From Streptomyces sp. TRM49041 (GTDB taxonomy: Bacteria; Actinomycetota; Actinomycetes; Streptomycetales; Streptomycetaceae), in assembly GCF_008271805.1 (NCBI RefSeq), contig NZ_VSRY01000147.1:62001-126000 (forward strand): 64,000 bases of DNA. The letters run 5' to 3'. The notes under the pieces are model-generated. The model was not told where the DNA came from, made no database searches, and saw nothing but the letters and a program-made list of their open reading frames with translations. Below, piece by piece: positions 27,884 through 34,784 of the stretch (its first letter is position 1; the number at the start of each line of letters is the position of its first letter). The position numbers and the translations under genes were made by a program.

Positions 27884-28740
27884 GAGGTGGTGCTGAGCCT
27901 TTCGTTTCGCGTGTGGTGTCGGCCGATCGCGCGGGTGCGCAGCCGGCCGGTGAGCGGGTCGGTGTCGACGTCGATCCGGATGCCGTAGGTGTCGGTCAGC
28001 CTCTGCGGGGTGAGTACGTCGGCGGGGCCGCCGTCGGCGATGACCCGTCCCGCGTGGAGCAGGACGATCCGGTCGGCGACGGCGGCGGCCTGGTCGAGGT
28101 CGTGCAGGACAGCACCCACGGCGATGCCGTGGTCGTCCGCCAGATCGCGCACGAGGTCGAGGAGTTCGACCTGATACCGCAGGTCGAGGTAGGTCGTCGG
28201 CTCGTCGAGCAGGAGCACACCCGTCTCCTGGGCGAGGCAGCCGGCCAGCCAGACGCGCTGGAGCTGTCCGCCCGAGAGGTGCTCGGCGCCGCGTTCGGCG
28301 AGTTCCGCGACGCCCGTCATGGCGAGGGCGCGGTCCACCGCCGCCCCGCCGCCCGGGTCGTCCCGGCCCCAGCGTCCCCGGTACGGGTAGCGGCCGAACC
28401 GGACGACGTCCCGTACGGTCAGCCCGCTCGGAGTGGGGCGTCCTTGCGTGAGCAGGGCGACGCGGCGCGAGAACTCACGGGGGCTCAGCGCGAGACCGTC
28501 GGTGTCGCCGTCGATGACGAGTGTGGCGGTCCTGGGCCGCTGCAGCCGCGCGATCGTGCGCAGCAGCGTCGACTTGCCGCTGCCGTTCGGCCCGACGAGG
28601 ACGGTCACTTCGCCGGGCCGCAGCGTCATCGAGGCGTCGTGTACGACATCGACACCGTCGTACGCCACGGTGACACCCGTGGCAGACAGTTCATGACCGC
28701 GGGAACGCTCGGCCTCGGAGGTCTCTTCACCAACATGCAC
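27880..28740 (-). CDS. siderophore ABC transporter ATP-binding protein (FecE/FepC type)
   Basis: A 286-residue ATPase. Walker A is GPNGSGKST, the signature motif is LSGGQLQR, Walker B is VLLLDEPTTYLDL and the switch histidine is in AVLHDLDQA. TYLDLRYQVELL is typical of iron-siderophore importers. It is the first gene of the operon, and its start lies 8 nt from an iron box, so the operator overlaps its promoter and leader. An alternative start further in (near the MTLRPGEV region) is too late; the ATG at 28740 gives a normal length. Confidence 0.95.
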   Translation of the reverse strand: MHVGEETSEAERSRGHELSATGVTVAYDGVDVVHDASMTLRPGEVTVLVGPNGSGKSTLLRTIARLQRPRTATLVIDGDTDGLALSPREFSRRVALLTQGRPTPSGLTVRDVVRFGRYPYRGRWGRDDPGGGAAVDRALAMTGVAELAERGAEHLSGGQLQRVWLAGCLAQETGVLLLDEPTTYLDLRYQVELLDLVRDLADDHGIAVGAVLHDLDQAAAVADRIVLLHAGRVIADGGPADVLTPQRLTDTYGIRIDVDTDPLTGRLRTRAIGRHHTRNERLSTTS

Positions 28741-28747
28741 GCCGGAG

Positions 28748-28766
28748 AGGTTAGCCTAACCTTAGA
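28748..28766. promoter_or_regulatory. DmdR/IdeR iron box, importer side
   Basis: AGGTTAGCCTAACCTTA is close to the actinobacterial iron-box consensus built on TTAGGTTAGGCTAACCTAA. It lies directly upstream of the ATPase start, so iron-loaded DmdR/IdeR would repress the importer. Confidence 0.8.
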
Positions 28767-28970
28767 AGTGCCCGAAAGGGGGGGGGCGAGCGCCCGGCGC
28801 AAGTCGAGATCCCGCCATACTCGAGGCCCCCCACCGGCCCCCGGACACCCGTCACCCGCCGCTCGCCACGCCACCCTCCTGACGCTGCGCCTCACCGACG
28901 CCCACCAGCGGCCGCCACCGCGACATGGATCACGTTCATCCACCCCCACCCAGACGCCCCCTCAGCGATT

Positions 28971-28989
28971 AGTAAGGTTAGGCTTACCT
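28971..28989. promoter_or_regulatory. DmdR/IdeR iron box, methyltransferase side
   Basis: AGTAAGGTTAGGCTTACCT is a clear iron box (AAGGTTAGGCTTACCT core) that ends 21 nt before the methyltransferase ATG. It places the methyltransferase-DUF2470 pair under iron repression. Confidence 0.85.
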
Positions 28990-29010
28990 CAATTCGAAGG
29001 GGGGTTGTCC

Positions 29011-29844
29011 ATGGCGGAAAAGCACCGCCCCGAGCTCGGCGCCGTGCAGGAGACTCTCCTCATTCCGCTGTACGCCAGGGCCGTGGAGACACAAAGGAAG
29101 CGCGGCCTGCTCGACGATCCGCGCGCGGTCGAGATGGTCGAGGCCATCGACTACGACTTCACCCGGTTCAACGGGGCCAGGAGCCTCATCGGCGCCAACC
29201 TGCGCACCCTGCTCTTCGACACCTGGGTGCGCCGCTTCCTCGCCGCACACCCCGGCGGCACGGTCGTCGAGGTCGGCGCCGGTCTGAACACCCGGTTCGA
29301 GCGGGTAGACAACGGAACGGCGCACTGGTTCGATCTCGACCTTCCGAACGTGATCGACCTGCGGCGCCGCTTCTTCGACGAATCCGAGCGCCGGAAGATG
29401 ATCCCCGCCTCGGTGACGGACCCGGAGTGGCCCGCCCGGGTCGCCGGCTCCCCCGGCCCGTACTTCGTCGTCGCCGAAGCCGTCCTCGTCCACCTCGAAC
29501 GGGCCGCGGTGCGGGAGGTGTTCAACCTTCTCGGCGACCGGCTGCCCGGAGCACACCTCGCCCTGGAGACGGCCTCCGGCGTCTCTGTGGACGGGCGGGA
29601 CCACCATGACGTGTCGAGCAAGGTGTCCGCGCGCATGCGTCGACGCTGCGACGACCCCAGCCTGCCGGAGAGCTGGGGAGCCGGTTCCCGCCTCGTCGAG
29701 TCCGCCGCCCTGACCGACCTGCCCCGTGCCGTCCGTGACCGTCTGCCCTGGTCGTACAAGGTGATGCTGTCGACCACGGGCACCCTGCGCCGCCGCCGGA
29801 CGGAGGCGTACCGATTCGACCTGTACCGCATGGAGTCCCGTTGA
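29011..29844 (+). CDS. class I SAM methyltransferase, leucine carboxyl methyltransferase (Tcmp/PF04072-like) family
   Basis: A 277-residue protein. The SAM site is VVEVGAGLNTRFERVD (about 90-105), where families of this kind have the E/DxGxGxxTR motif, followed by FDLDLPNVIDLRR and VVAEAVLVHLE. This is the PF04072 group, used in polyketide and other O-methylations. The ATG at 29011 follows GAAGGGGGG. The promoter carries an iron box. Its stop overlaps the start of the DUF2470 gene (TTGA). A role in siderophore modification or heme/iron handling is suggested only by regulation. Confidence 0.87.
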   Translation: MAEKHRPELGAVQETLLIPLYARAVETQRKRGLLDDPRAVEMVEAIDYDFTRFNGARSLIGANLRTLLFDTWVRRFLAAHPGGTVVEVGAGLNTRFERVDNGTAHWFDLDLPNVIDLRRRFFDESERRKMIPASVTDPEWPARVAGSPGPYFVVAEAVLVHLERAAVREVFNLLGDRLPGAHLALETASGVSVDGRDHHDVSSKVSARMRRRCDDPSLPESWGAGSRLVESAALTDLPRAVRDRLPWSYKVMLSTTGTLRRRRTEAYRFDLYRMESR

Positions 29845-30563
29845 GCACCCACACCGACATCACCCTGCCCGAGCCGACCGCCGCGGAGCGCGTGCGCAGC
29901 GTACTGGCACGTGCGGTCTCGCTGTCCCTGACCACCGCCGGGCAGGACTACGACCTGATCGGCATGCACTCCGTCAGCTCCAGGGGACAGCTCACGCTCC
30001 ACCCCCAGGCCGACAGCCCGTTGGCGCGACAGGTCGCCGAGGCGCCGCGCGGCAGCCTCGCCGCCCTGCTGGAGTTCACCGACATCGCGCCCACCGCGGT
30101 CCGTGACCGCGTACGAGCCAGGGTGACGGTCTCCGGGTGGCTGGCCCGGGCGGACGACCGCGGCCTGCGGCTCGACACCGCGCGCGTCTCGCTGCGGACG
30201 CCGGCGGGCACGGTGGAGGTCGGCCTTGACGAGATCGCCCTCGCCGAGCCCGATCCGCTCGCCGTCGAGGAAGCCGCCATGCTGACCCATCTCATCGACG
30301 CCCACGAGGAGTTGATGGGCGACCTGCTCGGCCTCGCGGGCCCCCGACTGCCGCGGGGGATGATCCGAGCCCTGCCCTTCGCCCTGGACCGCCACTGCAT
30401 CACCCTGCGCTGCGAGTACGACACCGGCCACTGCGACCTGCGCCTCCTGTTCCCGGCGCCCGCGCGCGACGCCGCCGAGGCCGGCGAGCGGATCCGGCAG
30501 CTCCTCACGGCGCCCCGGGGATGCGCGCACCGGCATCACTCCTCCTCATGCCCCCGCATCTGA
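29841..30563 (+). CDS. DUF2470 / heme-utilisation-like protein
   Basis: A 240-residue protein with a pyridoxamine-oxidase-like split-barrel front (SSRGQLTLHPQADSPLAR and ALLEFTDIAP) and a C-terminal DUF2470 domain (about 150-225: LTHLIDAHEELMGDLLGLAG). Related proteins (HugZ type) bind or degrade heme. The TTG start at 29841 overlaps the methyltransferase stop, so translation is coupled; a TTG start is unusual but gives the normal length. It is co-transcribed from the iron-boxed promoter. A heme-iron role is likely by family and regulation. Confidence 0.8.
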   Translation: MSTHTDITLPEPTAAERVRSVLARAVSLSLTTAGQDYDLIGMHSVSSRGQLTLHPQADSPLARQVAEAPRGSLAALLEFTDIAPTAVRDRVRARVTVSGWLARADDRGLRLDTARVSLRTPAGTVEVGLDEIALAEPDPLAVEEAAMLTHLIDAHEELMGDLLGLAGPRLPRGMIRALPFALDRHCITLRCEYDTGHCDLRLLFPAPARDAAEAGERIRQLLTAPRGCAHRHHSSSCPRI

Positions 30564-30659
30564 CGGGCATGCCGCCGACGGCCGCCGAGGGGCGTCGGGC
30601 CGGCGGACCTCAGCAGCGCGGCCCGCGCGCAGCACACGCGACCCGAGTGACCGAGGCCG

Positions 30660-31367
30660 TCACGGAGTGCGGAACCCGCGAAAGGTCACGGGCTTCCGGG
30701 TCTGGAAGCCGAGCCGCTCGTAGAGCGCGATCGCGCCGGTGTTCGCCTCGGCCACATGCAGGAAGGGACGTTCGTTCCGGGACACGACGCGCGCGAGGAG
30801 CGCACTCACCAGGCGGGCGGCGTGGCCCCGCCCGCGCGCCTCGGGGGCGGTGCAGACAGCGCTGATCTCGGTCCACCCCGGAGGCCGGAGCCGTTCGCCC
30901 ACCATCGCGACCAGCCTGCCGTTCTCGCGGACGCCGAGATAGGTGCCGAGCTCATGGGTGCGCGGCCAGAACGGCCCCGGCCGGGTCCGCGCGACGAGGT
31001 CGAGCATCTCGGGCACGCTCTCCGCGGACAGTTCGACCACGCCTGTCTCGGGCTCGGCATGAGACCGCCCGGGCAGGCTGCCACCGGGCCAGATCATCTG
31101 GCGGCCTTCGAGGACGAAGACCGGCTCCCACTCCGGCGGCGGGGTCGCCGGGCAGCTGAACATGTCGGCGAACTCACCTCGGCCGAGCAGCCGAGCGAGG
31201 TCGGCCCACTCCGCCGAACCGGAGTCGGCGGATATCGCCGAGAACGTCGCGACTCCCGGCAGGTAGGTCACGGCCCGGCCGTGCCGACGGGCGAGATGTG
31301 CGTGGTGACCGCGGAGCGACTCGCCCACCGGGTCGTCGAGTGCGACGGCGTCGCGGTCCACCATCAT
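30660..31367 (-). CDS. GNAT family N-acetyltransferase
   Basis: A 235-residue protein with a C-terminal GNAT domain. The acetyl-CoA site is APEARGRGHAARLVSALL (about 167-184: the R/Q-x-x-G-x-G/A pattern), followed by FLHVAEANTGAIALYERLGF, the usual beta5-alpha4 region. The N-terminal ~100 residues form a less conserved lobe, as in FR47-like members. Substrate unknown. It stands alone and faces away from the ArsR-type genes. Confidence 0.88.
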   Translation of the reverse strand: MMVDRDAVALDDPVGESLRGHHAHLARRHGRAVTYLPGVATFSAISADSGSAEWADLARLLGRGEFADMFSCPATPPPEWEPVFVLEGRQMIWPGGSLPGRSHAEPETGVVELSAESVPEMLDLVARTRPGPFWPRTHELGTYLGVRENGRLVAMVGERLRPPGWTEISAVCTAPEARGRGHAARLVSALLARVVSRNERPFLHVAEANTGAIALYERLGFQTRKPVTFRGFRTP

Positions 31368-31779
31368 GCTGCGCCTCTCCTGTCACGCGTGGAAGGCGGC
31401 CGACCGGCGCGATGCGATGCGGCTCCGGGCCGCTCCGTCCGGCGACGGCACCTGGTCGGCGACCTGGTTGCAGGGCGCAGTCTAACGGGGCATGGAGCGC
31501 CCTCCTTCGCGGCCGGTCGGCGTTCGACGACGTACCAGCCGAGGCGTGAGTGGGTCCGGCCCTGACCGCGGTTGCACCAGCCCCCGGCAGAACGGGCGAT
31601 GGCCCGCGACCGACAACGCGCCGCCGGTGTGCGCCGGGTCCCTGGATGCGACACCCGGCGCGCCGGCCCGGGCGGCGGTGAGCAGGGTGCGGAGGTGGTC
31701 GTCACGACCACCACTTGCTTCGATGCCTGTCGACAGCTTGGAACTTGCCACCTGCATCGACAAGTGTCAACATAGACAC
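31368..31779. other. intergenic region before the ArsR relic
   Basis: About 410 bp without a convincing gene. A perfect 9-bp inverted repeat, GGTGGTCGT-C-ACGACCACC (31694-31712), lies here and could be an operator. The ArsR-type operator begins at 31757. Confidence 0.4.
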
Positions 31780-31786
31780 ATGTCGA
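31757..31786. promoter_or_regulatory. ArsR/SmtB-type operator overlapping a start codon
   Basis: TCGACAAGTGTC-AACATA-GACACATGTCGA is an inverted repeat with 11 of 12 matching pairs. It spans the ATG at 31780. AT-containing GACA/TGTC arms are typical of ArsR-family operators. It remains intact although the gene behind it is deleted. Confidence 0.7.
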
Positions 31787-32016
31787 AGTCAGAGGTTGCG
31801 GAACTGCCCGTTCTGCAGGGCGGCAGCACGGCGCCGCGCTGCCCGCCGACCGCGGCCGGGGAGCTGTCCCAGGCGGATGCAGAGAAGACGGCCGCCACGC
31901 TCAAGGCACTGTCGGACCCGGTGCGTCTGCCGCTGTTCTTCAAGATCACTTCCCGCCTGGGCGGCAAGGCGTGCATGGTGGCGGCCATGGCCACCACCCT
32001 CGACCCGCGCGGCTGA
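31780..32016 (+). pseudogene. ArsR family regulator with internal deletion (lost DNA-binding core)
   Basis: The frame encodes 78 residues. It starts like a metal-sensing ArsR protein (ELSQADAEKTAATLKALSDPVRLPLFFKITSR, here in two stretches) up to GGKAC, where full-length proteins continue to the CxC metal site and the recognition helix. It then jumps to MVAAMATTLDPRG, which looks like the end of such proteins. About 40 residues with the winged helix are therefore missing, in frame. The product cannot bind DNA as a normal ArsR. LPLFFKIT also deviates from the usual LRLFSKI. Confidence 0.7.
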
Positions 32017-32040
32017 CCGCCGCCCGAGCCGAGGCGGCGG

Positions 32041-32385
32041 TCACCCGCCGCAGTCGGGCGGGCAGCAGCGCAGCAGGTACTCCTTGAGCACATCCAGGCG
32101 GTTGGCCATGGTGATGCCGTCGGCGCGGTAGAAGACCTGCCTGCCCTCCTTGCGGGAGAGGACCAGGCCGCCGCGGCGCAGCAGGCTCAGATGCTCGGAC
32201 GCGGTCGACGGCTTCAGGCCGCACCGCTCGGCGATCTCCCCGACCGTCAGTTCGCGACCACCCGCGAACTGTCGCATGACCAGCTGGCGGGTCTCGCTCG
32301 CCAGCGCCTTGAGGAAGTCGGCCGTCGCCTGATCGACACCCTCCTCCGCACCACCGCTCACCACTTCCTCCGCTTCCCGACTCAT
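32041..32385 (-). CDS. ArsR family transcriptional regulator
   Basis: A 114-residue winged-helix protein. The helix-turn-helix is LTVGEIAERCGLKPSTASEHLSLLRRGG (about 46-73, shown here as the core), followed by the wing LVLSRKEGRQVFYRAD. The C-terminus ends CCPPDCGG, which could supply thiolate ligands for arsenite or another metal, although the ELCVCDL-type metal box of classic ArsR is absent. It is divergent from the ArsO-like gene with 44 bp between them, so it probably controls that gene and itself. Confidence 0.9.
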   Translation of the reverse strand: MSREAEEVVSGGAEEGVDQATADFLKALASETRQLVMRQFAGGRELTVGEIAERCGLKPSTASEHLSLLRRGGLVLSRKEGRQVFYRADGITMANRLDVLKEYLLRCCPPDCGG

Positions 32386-32429
32386 ATTTCGTCACTTCCC
32401 GAGACAACGACACCAGAGAGAAGGATCTC

Positions 32430-33476
32430 ATGGAGCACCACGCCGACCTCATCGTCATAGGCGCCGGCCAGTCCGGTCTGGCCACCGCCGCTCTCGCGCC
32501 TCGCCACGGCTTCGCCCACACGCTTGTGCTGGAGGACGCCGATCAGGTCGGCGGGTCCTGGCAGCGCTACTACGACAGCCTCACCCTGTTCTCCCCCGCC
32601 CGGTATTCGTCACTGCCCGGGATGCCCTTCCCCGGCGATGGCGACCGCTATCCGACCAGGGACGAGGTGGTCGACTACCTGCGCGCCTACGCCCGTCGGC
32701 TCAGCGCTGACATCCGCACCTCCACCACCGTCACCTCGGTGCTGCCCCGCAACGGCGCCTGGGTGGTGCGTGCGGATGACGGTGCCGAGTTCACGGCTCC
32801 CGCGGTCGTCGCCGCGACCGGTGCCTTCCGCGGCCCCCACACGCCTGCCGTGCCGGGGAACGAGGAGTTCGCCGGGCGGTCGCTGCACGCCGCCGACTAC
32901 CGCAGTCCCGAACCGTTCACCGGCCGGCGAGTGGTGGTCGTCGGCGGCGGCAACTCCGCGGTTCAGATCGCCGCCGAACTCGGCGCGGTCGCCGACACCA
33001 CGCTGGCCACCCGCCGGCCGATCGGCTGGATGAAGCAGCGTCCGCTGGGCCGGGACATCCACTGGTGGCTCAAGCACACCGGCTTCGACATCGCTCCCCT
33101 GAGTCGGCTGCTGGAGAAGATGCCGGTGGGCGTCCTCGACGACGGTCACTACCGCACCGCCCTCACCGCCCACGGTGTGGAGCGGCGCGAGATGTTCACC
33201 CACCTCACCCCGGATGGTGTCGTATGGGCCGACGGCACCAAGGAACCGGTCGACGCGGTCGTCTGGGCCACCGGCTACCGGCTCACCTACCCCTACCTGA
33301 ACGGAAGCGGCGCCCTGGACGCCGACGGCGGGCCCCGGCACCGCGGCGGCGTGGCCACCGTTCCGGGGCTCGGCTTCGTCGGGATCGAGCTTCAGCGCAG
33401 CATCTCCTCCAGCACCCTGCGCGGCGTCGGCCGCGACGCCGCCCACGTCCTGTCCCGGCTCAGCCGCTCACGCTGA
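32430..33476 (+). CDS. arsO: ArsO-like flavin monooxygenase
   Basis: A 348-residue FAD/NADPH enzyme. The FAD-binding motif is GAGQSGLATA (about 12-21), the NADPH motif VVGGGNSAVQIA (about 170-181), and the late ATG motif is VWATGYRL. DQVGGSWQRYYDSLTLFSPARY is typical of the ArsO group found in arsenic gene sets. ArsO's exact role is debated (arsenical oxidation or thiol chemistry). The start at 32430 has AGAGAAGGA upstream. It lies divergent from an ArsR gene, which supports a metalloid role, but no arsenite pump or reductase is seen in the window. Confidence 0.82.
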   Translation: MEHHADLIVIGAGQSGLATAALAPRHGFAHTLVLEDADQVGGSWQRYYDSLTLFSPARYSSLPGMPFPGDGDRYPTRDEVVDYLRAYARRLSADIRTSTTVTSVLPRNGAWVVRADDGAEFTAPAVVAATGAFRGPHTPAVPGNEEFAGRSLHAADYRSPEPFTGRRVVVVGGGNSAVQIAAELGAVADTTLATRRPIGWMKQRPLGRDIHWWLKHTGFDIAPLSRLLEKMPVGVLDDGHYRTALTAHGVERREMFTHLTPDGVVWADGTKEPVDAVVWATGYRLTYPYLNGSGALDADGGPRHRGGVATVPGLGFVGIELQRSISSSTLRGVGRDAAHVLSRLSRSR

Positions 33477-33741
33477 CGTCGGCGTCCCCGATCGCGCGGT
33501 TCCACTCCTCGCTGTAGCCCCGTGTCCTCGGACAGGACGAGGTCGCCGTGGACCCGCACGGCGCCGGTGTCCCAGGGCCGCACGCCGTCACGGCACGGGG
33601 TGAGCAGCACTCCGAGCGTGGAGGCTTCCCCGGCTCGGCCGGTCGCTCGGCGACCTCATGGCCGTGCAGCCGGATGTACGCGGAGAAGGCGGCCCGGACG
33701 ACGGACTCGGCCTCCGCCTCGGTCACGTTGTCGCTGGTCAT
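33460..33741 (-). pseudogene. small frameshifted conserved-looking gene
   Basis: The leftward frame begins MTSDNVTEAEAESVVRAAFS at an ATG (33741) with AAGGAAG upstream and reads well to AERPAEPGK (about 33620). The next natural stretch, STLGVLLTPCRDGVRPWDTG and VRVHGDLVLSEDT, is in another frame, and the end GYSEEWNRAIGDADVSVSG returns to the first frame. Two compensating frameshifts are required. I do not recognise the family. Its end overlaps the arsO end tail to tail by 17 bp. Confidence 0.5.
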
Positions 33742-34007
33742 CGATGCATCTTCCTTGATCAGGAGTTACACCGCTCGTTTCACAGTCCCAGTTCGCCCGC
33801 CGTTTCGGAACCGGGTCTCCTGTCCGGCAGGGTGAAATCATCGAATTTCATGGATTCATCAGATGGTGTGGGTCATCAGCCGGTTCGGCCGTCTCGCCAT
33901 TCCTGCCCGCTGATACTCGGGGAGCGTCTGTGTCGTCCAGGTGCCGTTGTCCGTGGCCTTGGCATGCCCGGCCGCACGCACCATCCGACCAACAGAATTG
34001 GTTCATC
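33742..34007. promoter_or_regulatory. urease promoter region with AT-rich inverted repeat
   Basis: The 266-bp region contains TGAAAT-N6-ATTTCA (33833-33850), an AT-rich perfect repeat in an otherwise GC-rich setting, about 158 nt before ureAB. It may be a regulator site; no nickel-regulator consensus is evident. Confidence 0.4.
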
Positions 34008-34784
34008 GTGCATTTGACTCCGCATGAGCAGGAGCGCTTGCTGATCCACGTCGCGGCCGACGTAGCGGGGAAGCGCCGCGACCGGGGGCTGCTTCTCAAC
34101 TACCCCGAGACCATGGCCCTGCTGACCGTTCACGTCTTCGAGGCAGCGCGCGACGGTAAGACGGTCAGCGACATCATGGACTCGGGCCGACGGGTGCTCA
34201 CCCGTGACGACGTGATGGACGGCGTCCCGGAGATGATTAGGAACGTCCAGGTGGAGGCGACCTTCCCGGACGGCACCAAGCTGGTCACGATCCACGACCC
34301 CATCCCGGAGGCGGCACAGGAGCCCGCCGTCCACCCGGGCAAGGTCGAGCACCCCAGGCCGGCACACAGGCCTCAGTGCCCTGTCGACTGCGACGACACC
34401 GACTCGTCTGCCTGTTGCGGTGAGTGCGAGGACGCCGCGTCCTGGCATGAGGCGATCGCGTTCAACGAGCACCTTCAGCACGACAAGAAGACGATCAAGG
34501 TCAGGAACACCTCCGACCGGCCTGTCCAGGTCGGCTCCCACTACCACTTCGCCGAGGTCAACCCCGGCCTCAAGGTGGTCGAGAACCCTGTGGGCACGTC
34601 CGTGACCAACCAAGAGCTCAAGGACTGCGCTGAGGCGAAGGGACGACGGCTCAACATCGCCGCGGGCACGTCCGTGAGGTTCGAACCAGGAGATGTGTGC
34701 TGCGTTGAGCTGGTGAAGATCGAGGGCGACGCCAAGAACGACACCCGCAAGATTCAGGGACTGCGCAAGGGGATCGTCGTATGA
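34008..34784 (+). CDS. ureAB: urease gamma-beta fusion subunit with Cys-rich linker
   Basis: A 258-residue fusion. Residues 1-100 are the gamma subunit (LTPHEQERLLIHVAADVAGKR and the usual TVSDIMDSGRRVLTRDDVM region). Residues about 145-258 are the beta subunit (VRNTSDRPVQVGSHYHFAEVN). The linker between them holds five cysteines (124, 128, 136, 137, 140) in CPVDC and CCGEC, which I have not seen in normal ureases. The GTG at 34008 is chosen because VHLTPHEQER is the conventional N-terminus; the frame runs open upstream. It overlaps ureC by 4 nt. The linker could bind a metal, perhaps nickel, in place of a separate metallochaperone. Confidence 0.9.
   Translation: MHLTPHEQERLLIHVAADVAGKRRDRGLLLNYPETMALLTVHVFEAARDGKTVSDIMDSGRRVLTRDDVMDGVPEMIRNVQVEATFPDGTKLVTIHDPIPEAAQEPAVHPGKVEHPRPAHRPQCPVDCDDTDSSACCGECEDAASWHEAIAFNEHLQHDKKTIKVRNTSDRPVQVGSHYHFAEVNPGLKVVENPVGTSVTNQELKDCAEAKGRRLNIAAGTSVRFEPGDVCCVELVKIEGDAKNDTRKIQGLRKGIVV

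Noticed and set aside
31482..31763. 93-codon leftward frame before the ArsR relic
   Set aside because: No ribosome site, no family motif and mixed composition; it overlaps likely operator sequences.
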